Positions 11,856 to 23,400 of a stretch of DNA of 64,000 nt are shown here, one piece after another. The stretch comes from Odontesthes bonariensis (Eukaryota > Chordata > Actinopteri > Atheriniformes > Atherinopsidae). Every line of letters begins with the position of its first letter. Position 1 is the first letter of the stretch. Below the pieces are notes generated by a model, which searched no databases, was not told the DNA's origin, and was given only the letters and a program-made list of their open reading frames with translations. The stretch spans positions 27,030,760 to 27,094,759 of the forward strand of contig NC_134529.1 of assembly GCF_027942865.1 (NCBI RefSeq). Direction: 5' to 3'. The position numbers were made by a program, and so were the translations under genes.

Positions 11856-11939
11856 ATGGCCGAATATCTCAAGAGAGCAGCCAGACGCCTCTCGAATATC
11901 TTCGGAACAGCTCCAAATGTTCAACAACAAGCAGGGGTG
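11856..11939 (+). CDS. possible short first exon of an unrecognised plus-strand gene
   Basis: An ATG in fair context (TTTCATGGCC) opens 28 codons (MAEYLKRAARRLSNIFGTAP...) ending in GGG followed by a strong donor, GTGAGTAG. The peptide is basic and amphipathic-looking but I recognise no family, and I found no in-frame partner exon downstream. It may be a remnant first exon of a gene divergent from EFHC1, or chance. Confidence 0.2.
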
Positions 11940-12116
11940 AGTAGAACATCATGTTATAATGTGAAATCAAGGGCCCAATGTAAAAAAAACGGTCTTGTCC
12001 TTTAATCGGGCCAATCAATTTTTTTTAGATTCATTTGTTATTCTTATTTGAATGGATAAAAAAACCCACATCCCTTCTCCCCTCTGATATTGATAAGCTG
12101 TAGTTTTGTATGATGT

Positions 12117-13295
12117 TAAAGGTTGGGTAGGGGTTCTTTTTCTGGAGCATTTTTTTTTACATATTGCTTGAAATACTCTTCACACCCCCATAGCAACCAA
12201 TTAATTAAAAGTTTTGACACAAAAATTGAAAGTTTTAGTGGCCTCTAGAACGTACAATCCAGGAAAAACAGTATCCATCATACTGAACGACTGTTAACGA
12301 TGATTGGATTCTGATGCGTCTATCAAACTGCAATCTGCTCCTCCCTCCCCCTCCTTCCCCCTGCGCGCGTACACTTCTAATCTATTATACTGTGGAAGTT
12401 GCCTTTAGGCGAAAAGATGAGCCGAAAACTTCTCTACAATACTACAATACTCATAAATGTAACTTGAAATGATAATCATTTAGTCAGGTTCATTATGATG
12501 TTGAAAGGTATTTGCTTACCTGTGAATCCGCCATGAGAAAAAGTTAGCAAAAGTTAGCCAAACCAATCGATGCTTGCTGTCAGAACAGCGCTCGTGCACC
12601 TTCGTGCTCGTGAACAAGCATTGCGCGTTCATGTACTCTAGAGGTGTGGCTTTGGGGGTAAGTCTGAAGAAAGGGGTTGGGACTTTTGACCTGTGTATTT
12701 TCAAAATGCAGCTTCGCTGGACTCAAAATCCTAGCCTGACTACGTCATACTCACGATTCTAGTCAGAATGTGAGTCTGATACCGCTCAATAGAGATTTGG
12801 GTATGGGGCGTGTTTCAACCGAACCAGGAGCAAAAATGCCTCTTCGCTCAATTGGATAGACCTACAACCAATCAGAGCAACGTAGTATGTGACGTAGATT
12901 AAGCAACACACACTTGTTGTAGGAAGGACAGCAAAAACATCTTTTCTATCAATAAAAGCCTTTATCGCGTTCCTCTGTTCGTCTTTCAAAATGAATGCAA
13001 TGTGGAGATCCTGTAGAACAGACTCGATGGCAGAATCTACACACCCTAGCTCTCCAGCGGCAGCCATGTTCAGCTCTTTAGTGACGTAGTCGATAATGTC
13101 CCTGTTGATCATCTGTCCATATCATATAAAGCCCGCCCTGGCAATCTGATTGGTCCGACCAATTCTTGGTCGGGCATAATGATTTCCCAACTGAGCAGAG
13201 CCAGACCCAACTTCCCGACCAAAACTTTTATGGGCGGGGCTAAGTTCGGCTGACACCCAGGCTATCAAAATCCAGGATCTTCTACCCTACCTTTA
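12117..13295. mobile_element. outer MITE, split by a later insertion
   Basis: The left end reads TAAAGGTTGGGTAGGGGTTC and the right end, complemented, TTAAAGGTAGGGTAGAAGAT, an imperfect terminal inverted repeat. The interior to 12731 matches a second copy at 37700-38210 (same order of TTGCTTGAAATACTCTTCAC and GCTTGCTGTCAGAACAGCGC). Bases 12732-13264 are a separate inserted element. No transposase is visible; the short frames are not proteins I recognise. Confidence 0.7.
12732..13264 (-). mobile_element. 533-bp inner element with 9-bp target duplication and a helicase-like fragment
   Basis: Bounded by TAGCCTG / CAGGCTA and flanked by identical 9-mers TCAAAATCC (12723-12731 and 13265-13273). 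The minus strand encodes about 70 residues (DLHIAFILKDEQRNAIKAFI, then KDVFAVLPTT), like the N-terminal edge and start of the Walker A segment (LPTG) of a RecQ-type DEAD helicase, stopping right there. A 9-bp duplication is typical of MuDR-like, and possible for Merlin-like, transposons. The element class is not certain. Confidence 0.65.
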
Positions 13296-15175
13296 AGTGA
13301 CATTGCTTTGAGCAGGGCTGGTGCATTTAAAGCAAAAATGTTTGATGTTTTAACTTTATTTACATGTTGAACATGTAACGGCTGAAGTATTTTTGGAATA
13401 ACTATCACGTTGGAATAGAAACAATAACGTCTCAGGCAATAACGTCAAAAGAAAAGCTTTTGAACATCTACTGTGAGGCAAAACGAGAAGATGCTTGTGA
13501 GATATATGTGGTGACTTTTTTTTTGTGCTCTCAATTGCTATTTCTGAGGGGCAAACCTTTGCTCATCACTGTTGTGATACACAGGAATAAAGCAGTGACA
13601 TGATGGCGAATATTCTCTTGCACCAAGGTGACTGCCTTATGATATTAGCATGAACACCATGTGGCTATATTTCCTCTTTTTGCCAACTATATGCTTAAAA
13701 CTCATTCCTGTTACTTAAATGAGGCTGTGTAGGAATGTGTAGAATCGTCTGGTTCATTGTTTAATTTATATGCATATCAATCAATATCATACTATTTAGA
13801 TGATTTTTAAGTTTTACAGTTGAAAAGATTTAACTTCCAAGGGAGTGTAGGATTTGGAACAGAACCGTTTAGTGTTTTATGATAATGAATATTTCTAAGT
13901 GGATTTTAGACACTAGTAGTCAATGCAGAAGTCGAAGGCCTTATGGAGTAACTCGTTTTCTTTCCTCGTTCCCAAAACAAATCTCTCTCTCTACCTTCAC
14001 TGTTATGAATTACGTTTGTATTCCTCTCCAGAGTTTAGATTTTCCTTTCTTAAAAGCAAAAATGGCTTTGCATTTTTAGAAAAATACAACTTGCATGCAA
14101 ATGAAGTGACTTTTAGTCACAAATATCAGTCATTTAAGGAAGTCACTAATGATTACTTTAGAAATAGACCCTTCGACATCTTGTAAAAAAAATGAATTCA
14201 AATGCTCTGAGATTGACCAACACACATTTTGAACACCTAAATGCGTGTTCAGTGTTTGAAAAGGTTAAAAAAAAAGTAACACCCATTTGGTCCACCGGTT
14301 TGATCCAACACAAAATTCCCATTCTGAGGGAGGAGCGCTTTCTGAGTGGATGAGAAACTGCTTCCTCAGACTCACTATGAGCATGAAAAAATGATATCAA
14401 GCTTCAACTTTGCTTCTTTTTTTTGTGTTTGGAGGCCAAAACAAGGCATCACCTTTTAAAATTAAGAATATTAATATATTATACATATTTTAGTCAAAAA
14501 AAATGTATTGGCTTGGATAATAAATAATTTTTTGGTGTTAAAATGATGCACAATCAACACTTGGCTTAGGAAGGAGGATTTGTATTTTGTCAACCATGAA
14601 AATGTCTCACAAAGGCACCGAAACAGCAACTTTTTAATTACAAGATCATTCATGTCAACGAAGCTCTTAATTTCTGCTTATGTCCGCGTTACAAAACACA
14701 AATACCGTTCTTAGCAGACAGCGGTGACCCAGAAGATGAGCGGAGCAGCTGACTTTAAACATCTGAAATGGGTTCTGCAGGCCTCTTCACCCACTGTGCT
14801 TCAAACTGTATGATACACATTTATTAAAAATCCCAACTGAGTTGGAACAGCACTTGATTGAGTGTTGCACGGGACATGCAATACTTTGCCCTCCAGCCCT
14901 CCAGCCCACATCAACACATCCACACAAATGTAAATTAGGGCAACAATACACACACCACTTTTTTGTTCTTTATTTTCTCATGTCAGACATACAAGATAAC
15001 ATTACATATGAAACAGATATCCAATGATAAAGACGAAACAGTGAAGGCAGTTATCAACAGTAAAAATAAAATGAAAGGCACATCTACAGTCGCATGGTCA
15101 TCTCTGTTCTTTTATGTCCAAGACGTTGAAGGTAAAGGTGGGCGCCCTCTCTGTGAAAGGTGGCGTCTCATCAGT
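13296..15175. other. spacer and mdn1 3' flank, no gene recognised
   Basis: A/T-rich sequence with short random frames. The 200 bp or so below 15176 should be mdn1 3' UTR. No EFHC1 first exon, tRNA or other gene was recognised here. Confidence 0.4.
14969..14974 (-). promoter_or_regulatory. candidate mdn1 polyadenylation signal
   Basis: AATAAA on the minus strand (TTTATT on plus), about 200 bases past the mdn1 stop codon. Another TTTATT lies at 14820-14825. Position fits a short 3' UTR; untested. Confidence 0.35.
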
Positions 15176-18100
15176 CTATTGGTCAGCTGCCGTGACAAGT
15201 TCAAACCACTGCCTCAGTGCATCGCTCAGGGTCTCTGGCAAGGCGTTGACGTCTCGCATGATGACGTAGAAAGGGAAGGGGAACTCGTCCATATAAGAGC
15301 GGATCTCTGGGAGCTCTCCTGGCCCTTTGAAAATGGGCACTTTGATGTCCAGGATGGAGTCCTGCAGCACAGCACCAGGGTTTAAATATGCTTTTCATGT
15401 GGAGGGTTTGGAAATGAAAACGGTCACATTCTACTTCTCTTACCCGTGAGTGAGGATTGTCCAAAACGATGAAGATTACAAAGACGTTTGCACTGCGAGC
15501 TGCTCGCACCGCGGCCATCACTCGCTCCTTCCCCTCAAAGAACAGCCCCCTGCCGTCCGACACAATGACCAACAGCTGTGCCGTCTCTGCAGAGGAAGGT
15601 CAAAGGTCAGGCGGGAGCAGCCAACATGAGCTCGGAATCTTTTTATAGAGTTGATCACATTTTAGCTACAGGATATCACTGAGTGCAGATTCTTCTCCTG
15701 CTTTGACGTTTGCCTGTTAAACAGGTTCAGCAGACTTTTTAATGTAGCCAGCAGGGACCATGAAAGCTAATTTAGCCGTCCAGAAAACGGACATTGCTAA
15801 AATAAAACCGACTTGGAATATATCCAGTCTGATTGGGGTGTATAATTGTGGAAATATGCCTCCCTAATTTTGTAGCCAGGACTTTAGTTATTATTTTCAA
15901 ATCAGAATTTAAAAGAGCAACAGGTGTGTAACTTGCAGGGTCCAACTCCTCCCTTCAAAAGCAAGCAAATATGTGCTTCATATAATGAACTGGGGAGCAT
16001 TTCATTTCTCCTAGAGTCATTCATCATCCTCAGCATGAGCGGAACTATTTTGTTATGAAATGATTTGTAAAATTCACATCCGAAGCCATCTGGGCCAGAT
16101 GTTTTTCCAGAGGGGCTCGAATAGCAGTCCACAGGGCAGTTTCAGAAAATGGGGCATCTAAGTCATCCCTTGCTATACGATCTAATTGGGGAACATTTAA
16201 ATTGTCAAAGCTACAGAAATCTGTATAGTTCTTTATAGAACTCTGCAGCTCTGCAAATCACATTTTAGAGGCTAAAAGGCTTCATTACCACAACATACAG
16301 CTTTATAGTTTATAAGAATAATTAGTAGGCTACAGGTGTGAATGCATTAATAATCTAGTTTCATTTCTTACATGGATTATATATAAAAACAGTAGCGTGT
16401 TTAAAGGTCAGGACTCTAAAAAACTTCCACAACAAGCAGGAAATGGTAGCACACTCCTGTAGGTTCCAACTGACTTCAAATGGAACTGCATCTTTGCAGC
16501 ATTAGTTCTGTGTGCTGGTCAGTAGTATTATTTGAGGTTTCTTTGGTTTAAAAAAACAAACACTGTATATTTAACATCTATGTCACCTCAGATGTAAAAG
16601 GGAAGTTTGCTTTCCATGCGTTTGCTATCCAACTTTGTGCACAGGCCAGAATCCTTTAGGGAAGTTATGAAATTGGCTTAATTTGTATAGAAAGACACAA
16701 AAATGTTTCCTCGTATGGAGCCCAGCTGCGTCAGAGCAGACGTAAGGCTTTTTACCTGAGGTCACAGACCCTGGCATCTGCAGACGGGCTGAAAGAAAGA
16801 TTTTCGTCGACGTCTCCAAAAACTAGGGGAAGGGTGAAGAAAGGGAGTGTTATGGATGTGAAACGTCGTGTTATCCAACAGGCCACAATGCAAACAGAGC
16901 ATCTATCCCATCGCATTCAAAGGGGACAGATACCAACTTCACATCACAAACAGTCTTTCTCAGAGTTTCTGTGCAGCTCAAATACATTCTTAAATGTTAA
17001 GGGTGCTTCATTAAATGAAATGAGGTATGTTCAGAACATTTTAGTATATAGAAAAAACCTTTAGATCATAATTAGGGCTGGGCGAGATAACTCGTTATTA
17101 TCGCGTTAACTTGTTAATTATTCAAGGCTGATAAATATTTTATCGCGCATTAACGCAGGTTTTATTTTATTTTTTTTTAAAAAAAGAAAAAGTTTTTTTT
17201 GGATTATATAGCCTTTAGCCAATAGCCTCTTGTACATGGGGCGCCTGCTCAACCCACTACGCCACGGACCACCCCTGTTTTATTATTTATTTTATTATTG
17301 TAAAAGTCTGTTGCTCACAGGCTTTTATTTTTGTAAAAGTCTGTTGCTCACAGGCTTTTATTTTGTAAAAGTCTGCTGCTGTCTGCTGCGGAACAGGAAA
17401 AGAAAGTAATCGGCGGATCCACCAAACATGGAGAAGGGTACGGAACTTTTACTCGGCCATTTTCATTTTAAAGTTCTTCCAGACGGCGGAGTCGACAGAA
17501 CCAAAGTCATCTGTAAACACTGCCAAGTTGAATTGTCTTCTCAGCGTAGTAGTTCCAGTCTAAAATATCACTTAAAGGCAAAACACACAACTGATAGCAG
17601 CAAGTCATTCAAGGAAACAGACAGTGGAGCGAGGCTTCTACATAAAAACTACAGAAAGATGCTGATGTTAAAAGTGTGTTTGCACAACAAATGTTATGGC
17701 ACTTTCATTCATATGGCAGCGCATTTAAAATAAAACTAAATGCTAAAAGCTATACGCTACTTTTGAATTCATTTTTGGATTTAGCGTACAAATGCGATTA
17801 ATCGTGATTAATCAGGGAAATCATGTGATTAATTAGATTAAACATTTTAATCGTTGCCCAGCCCTAATTATAATTGGATCGTATCTTTGTAGTGCCTAGA
17901 GATGACATTTCTTGTGACTTGGCGCCGTATACTGATAAACTGATAATCAGCCAGACTGATGGCTTCCACTGAGGCCACAAAATGAAACAGTTATGGCACG
18001 TCCACCGTGCAGGATCCGAGGTTTGAAACTTGATGGGCAGCAGTTGTGCAGGATTTAGTGACTTTTGGTGAATGGATGATTCCCACCTGGGCTATTCTGG

Positions 18101-20389
18101 TCTTCTTCTGCTGGAACTGACAGAGTCTGAGAATCCGAGCCCCGGACTCGTCGTTAAACTGCTGATGGAACGGATGCAGCAGCTGCACCTGCTCACCAAA
18201 ACTGGACACACGAGCAGACGTCAACACAGATCAGTTTTACATCTACCCCACACACCACAAACTCCAGGGATTTGCATCTCTTCAAATCTTCAGATTTTTC
18301 AAACAAACAAAGACCAACACGTACACGTATGTGATGAGTCATTGTTCTTACCTGCACACAGAGACCTGTCCAACCTCCAGCAGAGTGAGAGCATTGATGA
18401 TCACTGACAGGGATTCAAATGCCAGCTGCAACACACACACACACACACACACACAAAGAGATGTACATTAAACTATATTCTGAACGCAGTTATTGGATGT
18501 GAACATAGAAAGCAAAGCCATAAGTCCATTCTTGTAAAATACAAACCCAGGGAAATGACATATTTTATGGATTTCTGAAGTAAAATTAACTTGGAAAATT
18601 GGAAAGAAAATCGCGTAGAAATGTCAAACATAAGTATTATCAATTAATATTTTTAATCAAATATATTTGACTAATATTTACGTTTTACGACTAATGTATC
18701 TATAGACTCAATAAAAGATGGATGAAGTCATTGTGATGATAGTCACTGGTTTGTCCACATTTGGCTGGTTTTTTACGAGCTGAAGTACACATATTTGGAA
18801 GAAAGGGGGGCTCAGAAAGTGGCACTGGAGAGCTAATTAGACAAAAGTCATAATTGTGAGGACAAACATCTATTGATTTGGAGAAGTATTTTAAAGACAC
18901 TGATCGGAAAAAGGAAATGAGACCACAATGACTTGTGGGGGAAAAATCGCATTAATGAAGCTGACATTTTGTGAGTCCACTGGAGTCAGAGATGTGTTGG
19001 TCCAGTGTGGTGCTGCACTTTAAGCCAGTCCTGTTCATAGCCATCTAAACGTTAAAGGCTTAATGGAACTTAAAACTGGCCATTAAACACTTTAACACAT
19101 TTAACTCTGAAAAAACTAGCACCATTAAATCAAAACAATTTGAGAGAGAAAAACTGCCACTTTCATTATAAAATACCAACTTTACCTTCATCTTTACTAA
19201 TATTGTTCAAATCTTTACTCTGGCTTCCAGTCAGTCACAGAATAGATTTTAAAAGTCTGCTGATGGTTTACAAATCCCAGAACGGTTTAGGCCCAAAATA
19301 CATCTGTGATATGTTCAGAGAATATAAAGCCAGCAGAGCTCTTAGATCCAAGGACTCAGGTCAGCTGGTCCAGTCCAGACTAAACATGGAGAAGCAGCAT
19401 TTAGCTGTTATGCTGCAAACAAGTGGAACAAACTGCCAGTGGAGATTAAACTTTCACCAAATGGAGACATTTTTAAATCCAGGTTAAAAACATTTATTTT
19501 AATTTATCTGGACTGTTGCTTGTTTTTAAATTCATATGAATGATTTTATTTGTTTCTCTTTATATTCTTTTATGTATTTTTAATGCTTCTTCCACTCCCT
19601 GCTGCAATGCTTTTATTTTATGTAAAGCACTTTGAATTGTTTTGTACATGAAATGTGATATACAAATAAATTTGATTTTGATTTGATTTATTGTCTGAAA
19701 ATCAGAATAGTAAGTGTATCTTGAAAATTTTCATGGTTTGCATATTTCACTCCAGGCCTGATGGGTAAAACAACGCGCCACTCCAGGCCTGATGGGTAAA
19801 ACAACGCGCCACTCCAGGCCTGATGGGTAAAACAACGCGCCACTCCAGGCCTGATGGGTAAAACAACGTGCCACTCCAGGCCTGATGGGTAAAACAACGC
19901 GCCACTCCAGGCCTGATGGGTAAAACAACGCGCCACTCCAGGCCTGATGGGTAAAACAACGTGCCACTCCAGGCCTGATGGGTAAAACAACGCGCCACTC
20001 CAGGCCTGATGGGTAAAACAACGTGCCACTCCAGGCCTGATGGGTAAAACAACGCGCCACTCCAGGCCTGATGGGTAAAACAACGTGCCACTCCAGGCCT
20101 GATGGGTTAAGGCACCTCCACATCGGCTTCAAGTCTGACACGGATCACTCCATCCATGTTTCTTCTACAGTTTAGGAGCGTTTCAGGCGTCTCTCACCTG
20201 TTTGGAGTGATTGTCCACCATGCTGGATGAGTCATCCACAGCTAGGCAGATCTGGTATTCTCTCTTGCTGGGCTTGGTCCTCCTCAGCCAGATCTTGTCC
20301 TTGCGGAACTGACTTGCAATGTAGGGTATCACCTTTCTCATATTCAGACGCTTCCCTGTGCGGTAATCCCCTCTGAGGAGCGGTCGACA

Positions 20390-20421
<32 letters not shown>

Positions 20422-23400
20422 CATTAGCACAGCATTAGCACAGCTCACCACAGGGAGAAGAATCAGCGGAAAACAGGCAAAAGCTTGAAACTCCAGGTTA
20501 ATGGTAACAGTGTCTGTACTGACTTGAGCTTGGCGGCCTGCGTGGGCTCCAGGATGAGACGGAGCTGCTCGCACAGCTGCTGCGAAAGAGCCGAGGTCAG
20601 AGTCTGGTACTTATGCCACATCGTGGCTGCTTCACTTTCCTGAAACGCAATCAGAAGACAACATTAGATCCAACCTGAGCTAAGCACCACCCAGATGTCA
20701 GCCTATAGTGTGAAAGGACTCGTATCTAATGTTACACTAGACCAGCAGCCTCACTTGGAAAAGCTTCTTCATATGTCATCTAGGAATTTTACTTTATGCA
20801 CGTTTCCATTAGGTAACAGTAGATGACACGCCACCAACGTCCATCGCTGTGCAGGTGATACCAAGTTGTACTTGTCAGTGAAGCCAGATTAAACTCATCA
20901 AGTGGTCAGACTACAAGCACATCTCAAAGATAAGTTGCTTTAAGATGGCCGGGATTACTTTTAATTTGGGTCTAAATTCAGACAAAGACTGAGGTTGTTG
21001 TCTTTGATCCTAAGCACCTCACAAAGACATTGTCAAGCTGTGTGGTTAGTTTAAATGGCGTCACCTTGGCTTTCAGTGCCACTGTGAGGAATCCATTTTT
21101 AAACGGGATCTGGCCTTTAAATCACATGTAAAACAAGTTTCTGGGACTGCCTTCTGTCATCTACGCGATTTCCCGGGTCTCAGTGGTTTTGGGTGCTGAG
21201 TCATCTTTGTTCTCATAGCTTCTTAAAGCACAGAATGCAAGCAGTCTTCTGAGAATAACCTCCTGCTGAACGCCAGCAAAACTAAGGAGCTGATTGTGGG
21301 CTACAGGAGGAAGCAGCAGAGGGAGCAGCAGGACATTTATGTCAAACGATGCAACTGAAGGCAACTTTATAACTAACTTTCACTGTTGTATTTATATCTG
21401 TGAGCGGTTCGTTCTAAACATATTTTCAGATAACACAGAAAAAAAGGAATAAAATGAACCCAAAGCATTAGCATTTCTGTAACATAGATGCGCATATACT
21501 GCTGTGACTAACTGTAACAAGACAAACATCAGAACAAGTCTCCCGGGTCAAACTCACCTCCCCCTGAGAGCCTGGAGCCAGTTTGTGGAAGGCTTCCAAC
21601 TGGAGCTCCATCTCCCTCCTGATCTCTTCAGTATCTCTCTCTGCTTTCTGTAGAATGGAAATCAACACATATTCCATAATTTGGTTTTTATTAGTATATT
21701 TATTAAATATAGCATTTATTAGTACTATTTATTAGTACTATGTAATAAGTCTATAATAATAGTGCTGTAGTGTTTCCAGAAGATCTGTGATTTTCCTTTT
21801 TTTATTTCAAGTTAATTAGTAACCTTACGTCTTAATTAGGGCTGGGCAACGATTAACATTTTTAATCTAATTAATCACAATCACAGAAAAAGCTCTGTGA
21901 GCTTCACACAGAGACTGAGGAGCACCTGTAACGGTGATGTTACCTGCTAGTTTATTTTTATTTTATTACTTCATGCTTCGTGGTGTTTGCTGTAACTGTG
22001 TGAATGTGACGCATTCAACATAGAATTGGACTTTTACAATAATAAAACCTGCGTTAATGTGCGATAAAATATTTATCGGCGTTAAATAATAACAAGTTAA
22101 CGCGATAATAACGAGTTAACTCGCCCAGCCCTAAAAAAGATTCATTTCACAAGGCTTAACCCAAACATTTTTTACATGTTTGCTTACATTAATCATGCTT
22201 AATAAACCAGCAGGACCACCTCTTCCAACATAACTCCACTTTAAAACGTCCCTTGTGAATAACCGGTATTAGTGGAGTGGGTGTTTATATACCTGTAAGT
22301 TGTCGAGTAACAACTCGGGAACTGTATGAATTGTGGATTCTTTGCTTCGCTGGGCTGGCTCGTCTTCTCTCGGGGGTCGGCCCTCCCCCCTCTCTTCTTC
22401 GTCTTCCTCCCCCTGCCTCTGCACCTCCATTTCTCCACTGTCTGCACCTGCACAACAAAGAGGACCAGTTGATGTGTGAACTATGCCAAAAACGTGTCAG
22501 CGACAAGTCAGGACATTTAGTAAAACTGGATGTTCTGTAAAGTTTTGCTTTCTGAAAAGTGGTACAACAACATCCAGCCAAACATCAGTCACGTTCAAGC
22601 CATGTGGGAGCAAAGGGAACAACAAACAGAAATGCTGAAACCTTTCTGGGAGGACTTGAAAGCATCCAGCTGTTCAGGTTTCACCTCCTGGACCTCAGTG
22701 GCTGGGAGCTCTTCCTCCTGCTGCTCTGTTTCCATGGCAACATCTTCATCATTTTCATCTTGTTGCTGGTCCCTCTGAGGCCCCGTGGCTTTTTGTTGAT
22801 CTGCACTGGCAACATCTGGAAGCAATAAGACCAGCAAACACCAAATGAATTGATCAGATTAAAAACCTTATCCAGGGTGAAACCTAACAATGTTTAACCC
22901 TCAACACTGACATTTCTATTCAAATTGTGGGTTTGATGTCCCCGGGAATCACTGACCATAAGTCTGAGTGTCGTAGGCAGTTTCGCTCTGTTGAATATGT
23001 TCGTACAGGTCGGACTCCTGCTTGGCACCACTCGGCCTGTCGTCGTCCGTGCGCTCTTTATTGCTTTCCACAGTACGCAGACGCTTGTTAACGCGCTCAT
23101 TGTAGTCGCCCGTTGAGCGCTCGTTATCAGCTTGGCCCGGTTTCCTCTTGAAGCTCTGGAATATTTGGCGTAAAAATGTCACAAAATGAATAAACAAATG
23201 TCCTGAAGATGAATGGACAGAGGCTGAACTTTTCCACGCTCTCTTTCTGAGAGACTGACCGTACCTGAGTCTTACTCTGAGGCTGTGTCTGAGAAGCCAT
23301 TCTTGCCATCAGCTTTGAATGATGACCTTCTGATTGGCTGGCATCAGCTGCTCCACTGCCATGCTCCTAGCAGAGAAATAACAAATGTTTAGCATCCAAA

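Larger units (their letters stand above)
15176..20639 (-). other. mdn1: mdn1 exons 66-72: C-terminal MIDAS domain
   Basis: Exons 20524-20639, 20198-20372, 18352-18425, 18087-18201, 16756-16822, 15444-15586, 15176-15361. This is a von Willebrand A-like metal-ion-dependent adhesion site that grips the UBL domains of Ytm1 and Rsa4. The DxSxS motif is seen as LAVDDSSSMVDNH (around residue 3911 of the in-window protein); the third metal-side motif is VIVSDGRGLF. Conservation is very high (GDYRTGKRLNMRKVIPYIAS). The protein ends SDALRQWFELVTAADQ. Introns here hold an L1/Tx1 fragment, a BED-finger hAT element, a (CA)n and the 31-bp minisatellite. Confidence 0.95.

Noticed and set aside
12786-13112. 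A RecQ helicase gene on the minus strand
   Set aside because: Only about 70 residues match, it stops at the Walker A motif, and it is inside a transposable element with a target duplication.
15201-15572. The 123-residue minus frame as one exon
   Set aside because: It reads through the intron between the last two mdn1 exons; the correct junction 15444/15361 restores the family match.
17428-17733. A stand-alone ZBED-type zinc-finger gene
   Set aside because: The finger lies within hAT-like termini and runs directly into terminal repeat sequence; transposon remnant.
19688-20141. Three overlapping minus-strand open frames of 114-136 residues with a repeated peptide
   Set aside because: They are the 31-bp minisatellite read in three frames; no start context, no conserved protein.
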